From positions 62,001 through 126,000 of the forward strand of contig PIUA01000021.1 of assembly GCA_017577405.1 (NCBI GenBank): DNA of 64,000 nucleotides, read 5' to 3'. This document shows, piece by piece, positions 49,064 to 57,392 of this stretch. The notes under the pieces were generated by a model. That model made no database searches, was not told where the DNA came from, and was given only the letters and a program-made list of their open reading frames with translations. Position numbers and translations under genes: made by a program. The DNA comes from Bacillota bacterium (lineage in GTDB: Bacteria > Bacillota > Limnochordia > Limnochordales > Limnochordaceae). Position 1 is the stretch's first letter; each line of letters opens with the position of its first letter.

Positions 49064-52000
49064 TTGGCCATTCCGGGACTGTTGCATCTTTTGGAATCCT
49101 CGCGCTCGATTGAACGGTTGGCCGAAAGCCTCCAGGCAAGCCCCCTTCCCCTCTGGCTGCCGGGACTGTCGGAAGGCGAGAAGGCCGTCTTCCTCGCGGC
49201 CTTGTGGCAGCGGATCAGCTCCCGGGAACGGGGACTTTCGGCCCTCTGGATCACGCCCGGCGCCTACCAGGCGGAGCGCGTCTACCTGCAACTGAGCGGC
49301 CTCCTGCCCGAGGAGCAGGTGAAGCTCTTCCCCGCCCTGGACACCATGCCCAGCGAGGAGGCCCGGCCCAGCTTGGAGCTGACCGGGCGGCGGCTGGCGG
49401 CCCTCACCCGGCTCGCCCTGGGCCGGCCCACCATCGTGGTGGCCCCCGTCGACGCGGTGGCCGCCCGTCTCATCCCGGTCGAACGCTTCCGGGCCCTGCC
49501 CCTCCCCGTGCGGGTGGGGGCCTCCCTCTCCCTGGAAACCCTTCCCGAACGCCTGGTGGCCATGGGCTACCAGCGGGTCACCCGGGTGGACAGCCCAGGC
49601 CTCTTCGCCATCCGGGGCGATATCGTCGACGTCTTTCCAGTGGGCGTCCCGGACCCCATCCGCATTGAGCTCTTCGGCGACGAAGTGGACTCCATCCGCC
49701 GCTTCCACCCGACCCACCAGCGCTCTACAGACCATCTCCACGAGGTGATCATCCCGCCTGCCCTGGAGCACCCCCTTCCCGACGGTGACCGGACGGCTGG
49801 ACTGGACCGCATCCGGGAGGCCTGGGCGGAGCAGGCTCAGCGGCTCGAGCGCTTGGGACGGCCGGACGCGGCCGAAGGAGCCCGCCGGCGGGCGGCTCTC
49901 CACGGGGACCGGCTGAGCCGGGGCGAGCTCTTCGACGGGATGGCCCAGTACCTGGCCTTTTTCTATCCCGAGCTGGGCACCCTCTTGGACTACGTGGGCC
50001 AGGGCCTGGTTATCCTTGACGAGCCCGATCACGTTAAGGATCGCCTCACCCAGTGGCACCAGGAGATGGGCGAGCAGCTCACCCAGAAGCTGGAAGCGGG
50101 CCGCGCCCTGCCCACGGAGATGGACCTCTTCCTGGAGTGGCCGGAGCTGTTGGACCGGGCCCGGCAGCATCACCTCCTCTGCCTCTCGGGGCTGAACAAG
50201 CGGCTCCGGGAGCTGGAGCCGAGCCGCTCCCACCGGATCGAGCTGCGCACCCCTGATCTGTACCACGGCCGGATGGAGCCCTTGGCCCGTCAGGTCCGGC
50301 GCTGGACTCGGGACGGGAACCGGGTGCTCCTGGTCTTGGCCACCGAAGAGCGGGCCCAGCGGGTGGTGGAGGGTCTGCGGGAGCAGGAGGTGCCCGCGGT
50401 CTATGCGTCCACGGTCGTGGACGAGCTGAAGGCGGGCAACGCGGTGGTCACCCTGGGCACCCTCCACTCAGGCTTCATCTACGGGGATCTCAAGCTGGTG
50501 GTCCTGAGCGATCTGGAGGTGATCGGCCAGACCAAGCGCCGCCGGCGGCGGGCCACCTTCCACACCGATGACGAAGGGGCCCACCTGGACAGCCTGGCCG
50601 ACCTCCGCCCCGGCGACTACGTGGTCCATGTCAACCACGGCATCGGGCGGTACCTGGGGTTGGAGACCCTGGAGGTGGGTGGGATCCACAAGGATTACCT
50701 GGTGGTGGAGTACGCGGGCAACGACAAGCTCTACGTGCCCACCGACCAGCTGGATCTCCTCCAGAAGTACATCGGCGCCGACGGCCAGCCCCCCCGCATC
50801 TACAAGCTGGGCGGCAACGAGTGGGCCCGGGTGAAGAAGCGGGTGAAGGAGTCGGTCCGGGAGATGGCCGAGGGGCTCCTCAAGCTCTACGCGGCCCGGG
50901 AGTCGGTGAAGGGCTTCCAGTTCAGCCCGGACACCGTCTGGCAGGCCGAGTTTGAGGATGCCTTCCCCTACGAGGAGACGCCCGACCAGCTCCGGGCCAT
51001 CGAAGAGGTGAAGCGGGACATGGAGCGGGACCGGCCCATGGACCGCCTCCTCTGCGGGGATGTGGGTTTCGGGAAGACGGAGGTGGCCATCCGCTCCGCC
51101 TTCAAGGCGGTGATGGACGGGAAGCAGGTGGCCGTCTTGGTCCCCACCACCATCCTGGCCCAGCAGCACCTGCGGACTTTCCGTGAGCGCTTCGAGCGGT
51201 ACCCGGTGAAGATCGAGATGCTCTCCCGCTTCCAGACCGCGCCCGAGCAGAAGCAGGTCTTGGAAGGCCTCAAGACGGGAGCCGTCGACATCGTCATCGG
51301 CACCCACCGGTTGCTTTCCAACGACGTGGTCTTCAAGGACCTGGGGCTGGTGGTGGTGGATGAGGAGCAGCGCTTCGGCGTGGCCCAAAAGGAGCGGCTG
51401 AAGGAGCTTCGCACCGAGGTGGACGTCCTCACCCTCTCGGCCACCCCCATCCCCCGGACCCTTCACATGGCCCTGGTGGGCGTGCGGGACATGAGCGTCA
51501 TCGAAACCCCACCCGAGGATCGGACCCCGGTGCGGACCTACGTCATCGAGTACGACCCCGAAACCATCCGGGAGGCCATCCTGCGGGAGCTGGCCCGGGA
51601 GGGGCAGGTCTATTTCGTCTACAACCACGTCCAGTCCATCGAGCGGAAGGCCAAGGAGCTCCAGGAGCTGGTCCCCGAAGCCCGCATCGCCGTGGCCCAC
51701 GGCCAGATGGACGAACACCGCCTGGAACGGGTGATGTTGGACTTCCTCGAGCGGGAGTACGACGTCCTGGTCTGCACCACCATCATCGAGACGGGCATGG
51801 ACATCGCCAACGTCAACACCCTGATCGTCTGGGATGCGGACCGGATGGGCCTGGCCCAGCTCTACCAGCTGCGGGGGCGGGTGGGGCGGAGCAACCGGGT
51901 GGCCTACGCGTATTTTACGTACCGCCCGGAGAAGATACTGTCCGAGGACGCTGAGAAGCGCCTTCAAGCCTTGCGGGAGTTCACCGACCTGGGTTCCGGC

Positions 52001-52624
52001 TTTAAGATCGCCATGCGCGACCTGGAGATCCGGGGAGCGGGGAACCTCCTGGGCCCGGAGCAACACGGCTTCATCGCCTCGGTGGGCTTCGAGCTCTACA
52101 CACGGCTTCTGGCCGAGTCGATCCGTGAGCTCAAGGGGACGACGGAAGCCCAGCCACCCGAACCGGTGCTGGATCTCAACGTGGACGCGTACGTCACCGA
52201 CACCTACGTGTCCGACGCCCAGCAGAAGGTGGAGATCTACAAGAAGGTGGTGGGGATCCGGAGCCTCCAAGAGGCGGACGAGCTGGCAGACGAGCTGGTC
52301 GACCGGTTCGGCGACCCGCCCGAACCGGTGCTCAACCTCTTGGCGGTGGCTCGGGTGAAGGTGCTGGCGCGGGAGCTGGGGATCGCCTCGGTCAACGCCC
52401 AAGGGGATCGGGTGGCCGTCCGGTGGCACGAAGGCCTCCGGCTCCCCTACGAGCGGCTCCTCCCGGTGACCCGGAAGCACCGGGGTCGGGTGACGGTCCT
52501 GCCGGGCCGCTCCAGCCAGATCGTGATCCGCCGCCAAGGGTTGAGCGACAGGGATCTCCTCCGCTTGCTGGAGGACCTCCTGGGGGATCTCCGGGAGAGC
52601 TGGCCGCTGGCCAGCGGCCAGTGA
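49064..52624 (+). CDS. mfd: transcription-repair coupling factor
   Basis: 1186 residues, typical. UvrB-homology modules at the N-terminus (TPGAYQAERVYLQLSGL), the RNA-polymerase-interacting domain near 520-590 (DYVVHVNHGIGRYLGLETL), and the translocase with GDVGFGKTEVA, DEEQRFGV, SATPIPRTL, TTIIETGMDIANVNT and QLRGRVGRS. It removes stalled RNA polymerase and recruits UvrA. Start is TTG 49064 with GGAGAGGGCGGG upstream; no better ATG or GTG is in frame. Confidence 0.96.
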   Translation: MAIPGLLHLLESSRSIERLAESLQASPLPLWLPGLSEGEKAVFLAALWQRISSRERGLSALWITPGAYQAERVYLQLSGLLPEEQVKLFPALDTMPSEEARPSLELTGRRLAALTRLALGRPTIVVAPVDAVAARLIPVERFRALPLPVRVGASLSLETLPERLVAMGYQRVTRVDSPGLFAIRGDIVDVFPVGVPDPIRIELFGDEVDSIRRFHPTHQRSTDHLHEVIIPPALEHPLPDGDRTAGLDRIREAWAEQAQRLERLGRPDAAEGARRRAALHGDRLSRGELFDGMAQYLAFFYPELGTLLDYVGQGLVILDEPDHVKDRLTQWHQEMGEQLTQKLEAGRALPTEMDLFLEWPELLDRARQHHLLCLSGLNKRLRELEPSRSHRIELRTPDLYHGRMEPLARQVRRWTRDGNRVLLVLATEERAQRVVEGLREQEVPAVYASTVVDELKAGNAVVTLGTLHSGFIYGDLKLVVLSDLEVIGQTKRRRRRATFHTDDEGAHLDSLADLRPGDYVVHVNHGIGRYLGLETLEVGGIHKDYLVVEYAGNDKLYVPTDQLDLLQKYIGADGQPPRIYKLGGNEWARVKKRVKESVREMAEGLLKLYAARESVKGFQFSPDTVWQAEFEDAFPYEETPDQLRAIEEVKRDMERDRPMDRLLCGDVGFGKTEVAIRSAFKAVMDGKQVAVLVPTTILAQQHLRTFRERFERYPVKIEMLSRFQTAPEQKQVLEGLKTGAVDIVIGTHRLLSNDVVFKDLGLVVVDEEQRFGVAQKERLKELRTEVDVLTLSATPIPRTLHMALVGVRDMSVIETPPEDRTPVRTYVIEYDPETIREAILRELAREGQVYFVYNHVQSIERKAKELQELVPEARIAVAHGQMDEHRLERVMLDFLEREYDVLVCTTIIETGMDIANVNTLIVWDADRMGLAQLYQLRGRVGRSNRVAYAYFTYRPEKILSEDAEKRLQALREFTDLGSGFKIAMRDLEIRGAGNLLGPEQHGFIASVGFELYTRLLAESIRELKGTTEAQPPEPVLDLNVDAYVTDTYVSDAQQKVEIYKKVVGIRSLQEADELADELVDRFGDPPEPVLNLLAVARVKVLARELGIASVNAQGDRVAVRWHEGLRLPYERLLPVTRKHRGRVTVLPGRSSQIVIRRQGLSDRDLLRLLEDLLGDLRESWPLASGQ
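52600..52621. repeat. 22-base perfect palindrome over the mfd 3' end
   Basis: CTGGCCGCTGG (52600-52610) is immediately followed by its exact complement CCAGCGGCCAG (52611-52621), inside the last codons and touching the TGA stop. As RNA it could form a hairpin that ends or protects the message; as DNA it is a two-fold symmetric site. Confidence 0.7.
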
Positions 52625-52655
52625 CGACGGTGACGGACCGCAAGGAGGGGTGGGG

Positions 52656-53198
52656 ATGAAGGCTACGGGCATCGTCCGTCGGATCGATGACCTCGGCCGG
52701 GTGGTCATTCCCAAGGAGATTCGCAGGACGCTCCGCATCCGGGAAGGGGACCCTCTGGAGATCTTCGTCGATCGGGGCGGCGAGGTGATTCTCAAGAAGT
52801 ACTCGGCCCTGGAGGAGCTGGCCGACTTCGCCCAGGAGTATGCCGACTCCCTCCACGAGTCGACGGGCCACATCGCCCTGATCACCGACCGGGATGTGGT
52901 GGTGGCCGTCGCCGGCGCGCCCAAGAAGGAGTGGTTGCGGAAGCCCGTGCCGCCCATCATCGAGCACGCCTGTCAAGAGCGCCGGAGCCTGCTCCTTCCC
53001 GGTTCAGGGACGCTCTCGGCCAACCTGCCGGAGGCGTGGCCCTTCCAGAGTCAGGCCATCGCCCCCATCGTCGCCGAAGGAGATCCCATCGGCTCGGTGC
53101 TCTTGGCCAGCGACCAGCCCGGGACGGTGATGGGCGAGCTGGAGCGGAAGCTGGTCGAGACCGCGGCGGCCTTCCTGGGTAAGCAGATGGAGCAGTAG
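52656..53198 (+). CDS. spoVT: stage V sporulation protein T
   Basis: 180 residues. N-terminal AbrB-type swapped-hairpin DNA-binding domain (ATGIVRRIDDLGRVVIPKEI) and a C-terminal GAF domain (about 55-178). It adjusts sigma-G-dependent forespore genes. ATG 52656 has AAGGAGG seven bases upstream. It is convergent with mazG, with stops eight bases apart. Confidence 0.95.
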   Translation: MKATGIVRRIDDLGRVVIPKEIRRTLRIREGDPLEIFVDRGGEVILKKYSALEELADFAQEYADSLHESTGHIALITDRDVVVAVAGAPKKEWLRKPVPPIIEHACQERRSLLLPGSGTLSANLPEAWPFQSQAIAPIVAEGDPIGSVLLASDQPGTVMGELERKLVETAAAFLGKQMEQ

Positions 53199-53206
53199 GG
53201 CAGGGC

Positions 53207-53995
53207 TCACCCTTGAGCCTCTTCCGCCTTGGCCTCCTCCCAGAGTTCGTCCATCTCAGCCAGATCCATATCCCCCAGGGAGCGTCCTTGGCCGGCGGCC
53301 AGGGCTTCCATCCGCCGGAAGCGGCGCTCAAAGCGGCGGACCGCTGACCGGAGAGCCCCCTCCGCGTCGATGCCCTCCTTCCGGGCCAGGTTGACCACCG
53401 CAAAGAGGAGGTCGCCCAGCTCCCGGCGGGCTGCCTCCCGATCCCCCTGGGCCAGAGCCTGGTCCAGCTCCTGGAGCTCCTCCCGCACCTTGGCCCTGGG
53501 GCCCGCGCTGTCTTCCCAGTCGAAGCCCACCCGGGCCGCCCGGCGCTGGATGGCTTCGGCCCGGGCGAGGGCCGGCAGGTGGATGGGGATGCCGTCCATG
53601 AGGGAGGCTTCCGCCTCCTCCGAGGCCTGGCGCTCCCGGTCCTTGATGGCCTGCCAGGCGGTCTCCACCTCCCGGGCGTTCTCCACCGTCGCCTCGCCGA
53701 AGACATGGGGGTGGCGCCGGATCAGCTTCTCCGTGAGGGTCCGGGCGATGGTCTCCAGGTCGTAGGTGCCCTCCTCCCGGCCGATCTGCGCGTGGAAGAC
53801 CACCTGCAGGAGCACATCCCCCAGCTCCTCAATGGCCCCTTGGGTGTCGTCCCGTTCGAGAGCCTCGGCCGCTTCATAAGCCTCTTCAATCAGGTAGCGG
53901 ACCAGAGACTGATGGGTCTGCTCCCGGTCCCAGGGGCACCCCCCAGGCCCCCGCAGCCGCGCCATCACCGCCACCAGCTGGTCGATCGCTTCCAC
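53207..53995 (-). CDS. mazG: nucleoside triphosphate pyrophosphohydrolase MazG
   Basis: 262 residues. Two MazG units: LRGPGGCPWDREQTHQSLVRYLIEEAYE with EExxE-type ligands, and a C-terminal repeat (REELQELDQALAQGD ... ELGDLLFAVVNLAR). It hydrolyses non-canonical and excess NTPs. GTG 53995 is chosen because homologues start there; upstream in-frame GTGs exist. On the minus strand, unlike in Bacillus where it follows spoVT/spoVB in the same direction. Confidence 0.92.
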   Translation of the reverse strand: MEAIDQLVAVMARLRGPGGCPWDREQTHQSLVRYLIEEAYEAAEALERDDTQGAIEELGDVLLQVVFHAQIGREEGTYDLETIARTLTEKLIRRHPHVFGEATVENAREVETAWQAIKDRERQASEEAEASLMDGIPIHLPALARAEAIQRRAARVGFDWEDSAGPRAKVREELQELDQALAQGDREAARRELGDLLFAVVNLARKEGIDAEGALRSAVRRFERRFRRMEALAAGQGRSLGDMDLAEMDELWEEAKAEEAQG

Positions 53996-54057
53996 ACGAA
54001 CCACCCCCAACGGAGCACGCCCACCCTTATGCCAGGGAGCCCCATGCCAGGGAGACG

Positions 54058-54088
54058 AAGAGCCCACCGGGGAGACCGACGGGCTCTT
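54058..54088 (-). terminator. hairpin between hup and mazG
   Basis: AAGAGCCC (54058-54065) pairs with GGGCTCTT (54081-54088). There is no U run on the minus side. Just beyond it ATGCCAGGGAG occurs twice (54029-54039 and 54044-54054). Confidence 0.4.
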
Positions 54089-54142
54089 CCAAGAACGGAA
54101 AGACTGCGCTTACCTAGCTTGTCTCAACCTGGCCGTACTGCA

Positions 54143-54421
54143 CTACTTCCGCGCAACGGCTTCCTTGAGCTGCTTGCCCGCCTTGAAGGCCGGAACACGG
54201 GTTGCGGGAATCTCGATGGTCATGCCGGTGGCAGGGTTGACACCCTTGCGGGCCGCCCGATCGCGGACTTCGAAGGTTCCAAAGCCCACCAAAGTCACCT
54301 TGTCGCCCTGGGCGAGCGCGTCGGCGATGGTCGAGAGAACAATCTCAACCGTTTCGCCAGCCACCTTCTTGGTCAGGCCGGCCTTCTCGGCCACCTTCGC
54401 GATCAGCTCGCTTTTGTTCAC
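54143..54421 (-). CDS. hup: HU family DNA-binding protein
   Basis: 92 residues from GTG 54421 (GGAGGAGGG six bases upstream). [18 protein letters not shown] start, [19 protein letters not shown] and the proline-tipped arm. HU compacts and bends DNA. Normally it follows mazG on the same strand in clostridia; here it precedes mazG on the minus strand. Confidence 0.95.
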   Translation of the reverse strand: MNKSELIAKVAEKAGLTKKVAGETVEIVLSTIADALAQGDKVTLVGFGTFEVRDRAARKGVNPATGMTIEIPATRVPAFKAGKQLKEAVARK

Positions 54422-54607
54422 GCCGTACCCTCCTCCAAGCTGGAGTTCGTGGCTCCTTTTCTCCCCCCACTGGTAATCTCCTTCCAATGGGCGGCCGTCA
54501 TTCCCCAAACTTAGCCCGTGCTAACGCCATTTTCCAGACTCGGGCCGGGGAATACCCTTGAAAGGCCCTGTGAACACTCTTGGGAAGACGACGGAGGAGG
54601 GGTGGCG

Positions 54608-55552
54608 GTGGACGGCGAGCGGCGTCGGCCCTGGGTCTGGCTCCTGGGTGCCGGGGCGGTCTTGGTGCTCTTGGGGCTCCTCTTCTGGCCCGGGCGGGAA
54701 CCCGGTGGAGAAGGGGCCGCGCTGGGAGAGGAGCCTCAGGTCGAGGTGGTCCTGGCGGATGGCGATGTGGAGACCATGGGGATTGAGACCTACGTGGCCG
54801 GCGTGGTGGCCGGCGAGATGCTGGACGGCTGGCCCAAGGCCGCTTACGAGGCCCAGGCCATGGTCGCCCGCACCTTCGCCTTGCAATACCTGGAGCGTCA
54901 CGGCGGCCGGCGGATCTCCACCGACTTTGAAGAAGCCCAAGCCTACCAACCACATAAGGTGACCGACCTGATCCGGGAGGCGGTGGACGCGACCCGAGGC
55001 CGAGTGATCACCTACGAGGGCGAGCCCATCCATGCCTGGTTTCACGCCTACGCCGGAGGCGAGACGGCCTCGGCCCGGGAAGGCCTGGCCTTTGAGGAGG
55101 AGGAGCCCCCCTACATCCACTCCATCACCCTCGAGCCCAACCCCCTGGTGCCCGAGGAGTACCAGCACTGGAGCCTCAGCCTGCCCCTGGCCCAGGTGGC
55201 CCAGGCCCTGGAGGAGGCGGGAACCCCCGTGGGATCCATCCAGGAGATCACCGCCGAGTACGGCCCCACCGGGCGGATCACCCAGGTCCGGATCACCTCG
55301 GCCGACGGCCGGGTGACCACCCTCTCGGGCCCTGAGTTCCGGGCCGCGTTGGATCCCGAGCGGATGAAGTCCAACAAGGTGAGCCGGTTCGCCGTGGACG
55401 GGGGCCAGCTCCATATCGAGGGGACGGGGTACGGGCACGGCGTGGGATTGAGCCAGTGGGATGCCCTGGCCATGGCCCGGGAGGGGAAGACGGCCGAGGA
55501 GATCGTCCAAACCTTCTACAAAGGAGTGACCATCGAACGGCGCTGGCGGTGA
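54608..55552 (+). CDS. SpoIID/LytB-domain membrane protein
   Basis: 314 residues from GTG 54608 (AGGAGG seven bases upstream). N-terminal membrane helix (WVWLLGAGAVLVLLGLLFW), then a SpoIID domain: ETYVAGVVAGEM with the candidate catalytic Glu, KAAYEAQAMVARTFAL, ISTDFEEAQAYQ, and GTGYGHGVGLSQWDALAMA at the end. SpoIID is the lytic transglycosylase that drives engulfment with SpoIIP and SpoIIM. The gene is not in the usual spoIID locus beside murAA, so it may be spoIID itself or a paralogue. Confidence 0.85.
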   Translation: MDGERRRPWVWLLGAGAVLVLLGLLFWPGREPGGEGAALGEEPQVEVVLADGDVETMGIETYVAGVVAGEMLDGWPKAAYEAQAMVARTFALQYLERHGGRRISTDFEEAQAYQPHKVTDLIREAVDATRGRVITYEGEPIHAWFHAYAGGETASAREGLAFEEEEPPYIHSITLEPNPLVPEEYQHWSLSLPLAQVAQALEEAGTPVGSIQEITAEYGPTGRITQVRITSADGRVTTLSGPEFRAALDPERMKSNKVSRFAVDGGQLHIEGTGYGHGVGLSQWDALAMAREGKTAEEIVQTFYKGVTIERRWR

Positions 55553-55611
55553 GGCATGGCCCGCAAGGGGGGCGCGTATCGATGGAAAGGAGGTAGAGAG
55601 GAGGGCGGCCC

Positions 55612-55905
55612 GTGGCTCCGGACCGGCCCGACGAGAGCCTGCGGCGACGCCATGAGGTGCACCTGATCCACCGGCAGCACCTCCAGGTGACCGGCGTGGC
55701 CCAAGTGGAGAGCTTCGATGAGAAGCAGATCGCTGTCCGCACCGAGATGGGGGGCCTGCTCATCGCCGGCCACGGCCTCCACATCTCCGAGCTGAACGTG
55801 GAGACGGGGATCCTGCAGGTGACGGGTGAGGTGGATCAGCTCCACTATCTGGGCGAGGGCTCTGGGCAGAAGGGGCGGAGCGTGCTGCGGCGGCTCTTCC
55901 GGTAA
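55612..55905 (+). CDS. yabP: sporulation protein YabP
   Basis: 97 residues. HLIHRQHLQVTGVAQVESFDEKQIAVRT, then GLLIAGHGLHISELNVETGILQVTGEVD in parts, the beta-rich YabP pattern. In B. subtilis it is needed for sporulation and is made in the mother cell. The RqcP/YabO gene that usually precedes it is missing. GTG start with GAGGAGG upstream. Confidence 0.9.
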   Translation: MAPDRPDESLRRRHEVHLIHRQHLQVTGVAQVESFDEKQIAVRTEMGGLLIAGHGLHISELNVETGILQVTGEVDQLHYLGEGSGQKGRSVLRRLFR

Positions 55906-56027
55906 GGCACGGCCCCGAGCCCGGGGGCCATGCACCCCTCGAACAGGACGCCCCATACCATGTAGGGCTGACCAGGAGGCCTGGACCGTCGCCCTGGGGC
56001 CAGGCCGCAACGGTGGGGGTGCGTGCC

Positions 56028-56483
56028 GTGGAGAGCCTTGCCCAACAGCTGGCGGCCTTTTTCGCGGTGACCGCTGCAGGGGGGGCCGGCGGGCTCCTCT
56101 TTGATCTCTACCGCTTCCTCCGCCGGGAGGTTCCCCGGTGGGGCGGGCTGGTGGACGGTCTCTTCTGGCTGGTTGCGGGGCCCACCATGCTCTTGCTCAT
56201 CACCCTGGCCAACTGGGCCAGCCTCCGATTCTACCTGGTGGTGGCCCTCGGCTTGGGCTTCTTTCTCTATGCCCAGCTCCTCAGCCCCCTGGTCACCTGG
56301 GTGCTCCTGGAGGGTTCCCGCCTGTTCGGCCTAGGCGTTCGGGGGCTTACCTCCGTCGGGCTGGCCGCGGCCCGCTGGCCGGCCACCCGCCTCGCCCGAC
56401 GGGCCACCGTCCGGCCGGCCCGGGGATGGCGGCGGGCCCCCCTGCTGTGGCAGACGGGCTGGGTGGGCCGGGGACGCCGCTGA
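56028..56483 (+). CDS. yabQ: spore cortex membrane protein YabQ
   Basis: About 151 residues from GTG 56028 (GTG 56013 is five codons longer). Four to five hydrophobic helices (LAAFFAVTAAGGAGGLLFDLYRFLRR in parts, LFWLVAGPTMLLLITLANWA) with the YabQ DLYRxxRR motif. YabQ is needed for cortex assembly in the outer forespore membrane. A CATACCAT box at 55954-55961 resembles a sigma-E -10. Confidence 0.85.
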   Translation: MESLAQQLAAFFAVTAAGGAGGLLFDLYRFLRREVPRWGGLVDGLFWLVAGPTMLLLITLANWASLRFYLVVALGLGFFLYAQLLSPLVTWVLLEGSRLFGLGVRGLTSVGLAAARWPATRLARRATVRPARGWRRAPLLWQTGWVGRGRR

Positions 56484-56536
56484 TCCCGGGAGGATCCCCC
56501 CGCCCGGCCGCCGAACAGCCGGACCGAGGTGGTCCT

Positions 56537-56830
56537 GTGGCGACGCGCCGGCGGTTCCGGGTAACACCACGGTTTTACGCGCTCCTTCTCGTTCTCGTCC
56601 TGGTCATGCTGGGTGCCCGCCTGGTCCAGGGCTGGGTGGCCGAACACCGCCTGACGCGGGAGCTGGAGGTGCTCCAGGAGCAGATCGAAGCCCGCCGGGC
56701 CGAGATCCAGCGGCTGGAGGCAGAGGTGGCCGAGATGCAGACGGAGGCCTACGTGGAGCGCCGGGCCCGGGAGGCTCTGGGGCTCGTTCTGCCCGGGGAG
56801 GAGCGTTACCAGGTGATTCCGGCCGATTAG
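56537..56830 (+). CDS. divIC: septum protein DivIC/FtsB
   Basis: 97 residues from GTG 56537. A membrane helix at about 15-30 (FYALLLVLVLVMLG) and a coiled coil at about 36-80 (ELEVLQEQIEARRAEIQRLEAEVAEMQTE in parts), ending EALGLVLPGEERYQVI, the FtsB/DivIC pattern. It acts with FtsL in the divisome. The start lies 54 bases after yabQ. Confidence 0.9.
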   Translation: MATRRRFRVTPRFYALLLVLVLVMLGARLVQGWVAEHRLTRELEVLQEQIEARRAEIQRLEAEVAEMQTEAYVERRAREALGLVLPGEERYQVIPAD

Positions 56831-56854
56831 CGCGGGCTTCGGGGCCCAATCGCG

Positions 56855-56884
56855 TTGACACTCCTTTCGGGCCCGGGGTATAAT
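56855..56884 (+). promoter_or_regulatory. consensus sigma-A promoter of the S1-domain gene
   Basis: Perfect TTGACA (56855-56860), 18 bases, perfect TATAAT (56879-56884). The leader then forms a small CCGAGC/GCTCGG hairpin (56892-56906). Confidence 0.9.
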
Positions 56885-56936
56885 GCGTAAGCCGAGCAGG
56901 GCTCGGACTACGCACAGGGAGGACCCTGGTTCCTGT

Positions 56937-57320
56937 ATGTCGATTGAAGTCGGAAGTATCGTGGAGGGCCGGGTGACGGGGATCACCAACTTTGGTGCCT
57001 TCGTTGACCTGGGCAACGGCCAGACCGGTCTGGTGCACATCTCCGAAGTGGCCGATCAGTACGTCGAAGATATCCACCAGTTCGTCAAGATGAACGAGGT
57101 CATCAAGGTTCGGGTGATCAACGTCAGCGACGGCAAGATCGGCCTCTCCATTCGCCGCGTCACCAATGACCGGCCGCGTCGGTTTGGCGGTGGTCGGGGG
57201 AACAAGTCTTTTGAGTCCAAGCTGAAGCGCTTCCTGCGGGACAGCGAGGAGCGCCAGGCCTCCCTCAGACGCAGCCTCGACTCCAAGCGCGGCGGACGTG
57301 GCTCCCGGCACGCTTTCTGA
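56937..57320 (+). CDS. S1 RNA-binding domain protein (YabR-like)
   Basis: 127 residues. One S1 OB-fold (VGSIVEGRVTGITNFGAFVDL, GLVHISEVADQYVEDI) followed by a basic Arg/Gly/Lys-rich tail. YabR-type proteins bind RNA, with a translation or polynucleotide-handling role suggested for the family. It directly follows divIC as in B. subtilis, but has its own perfect promoter. Strong expression is likely. Confidence 0.9.
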   Translation: MSIEVGSIVEGRVTGITNFGAFVDLGNGQTGLVHISEVADQYVEDIHQFVKMNEVIKVRVINVSDGKIGLSIRRVTNDRPRRFGGGRGNKSFESKLKRFLRDSEERQASLRRSLDSKRGGRGSRHAF

Positions 57321-57392
57321 TCAGGCTTCCGGACACCCCCACCCAGCCTTGCCTCGCGGGGCGTCCCGCCGGACCCTGGGGAGGGTGTTTCT

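Noticed and set aside
50468-52960. An 830-codon frame antisense to mfd and spoVT
   Set aside because: It lies fully opposite two well-supported genes; the composition is that of an antisense frame.
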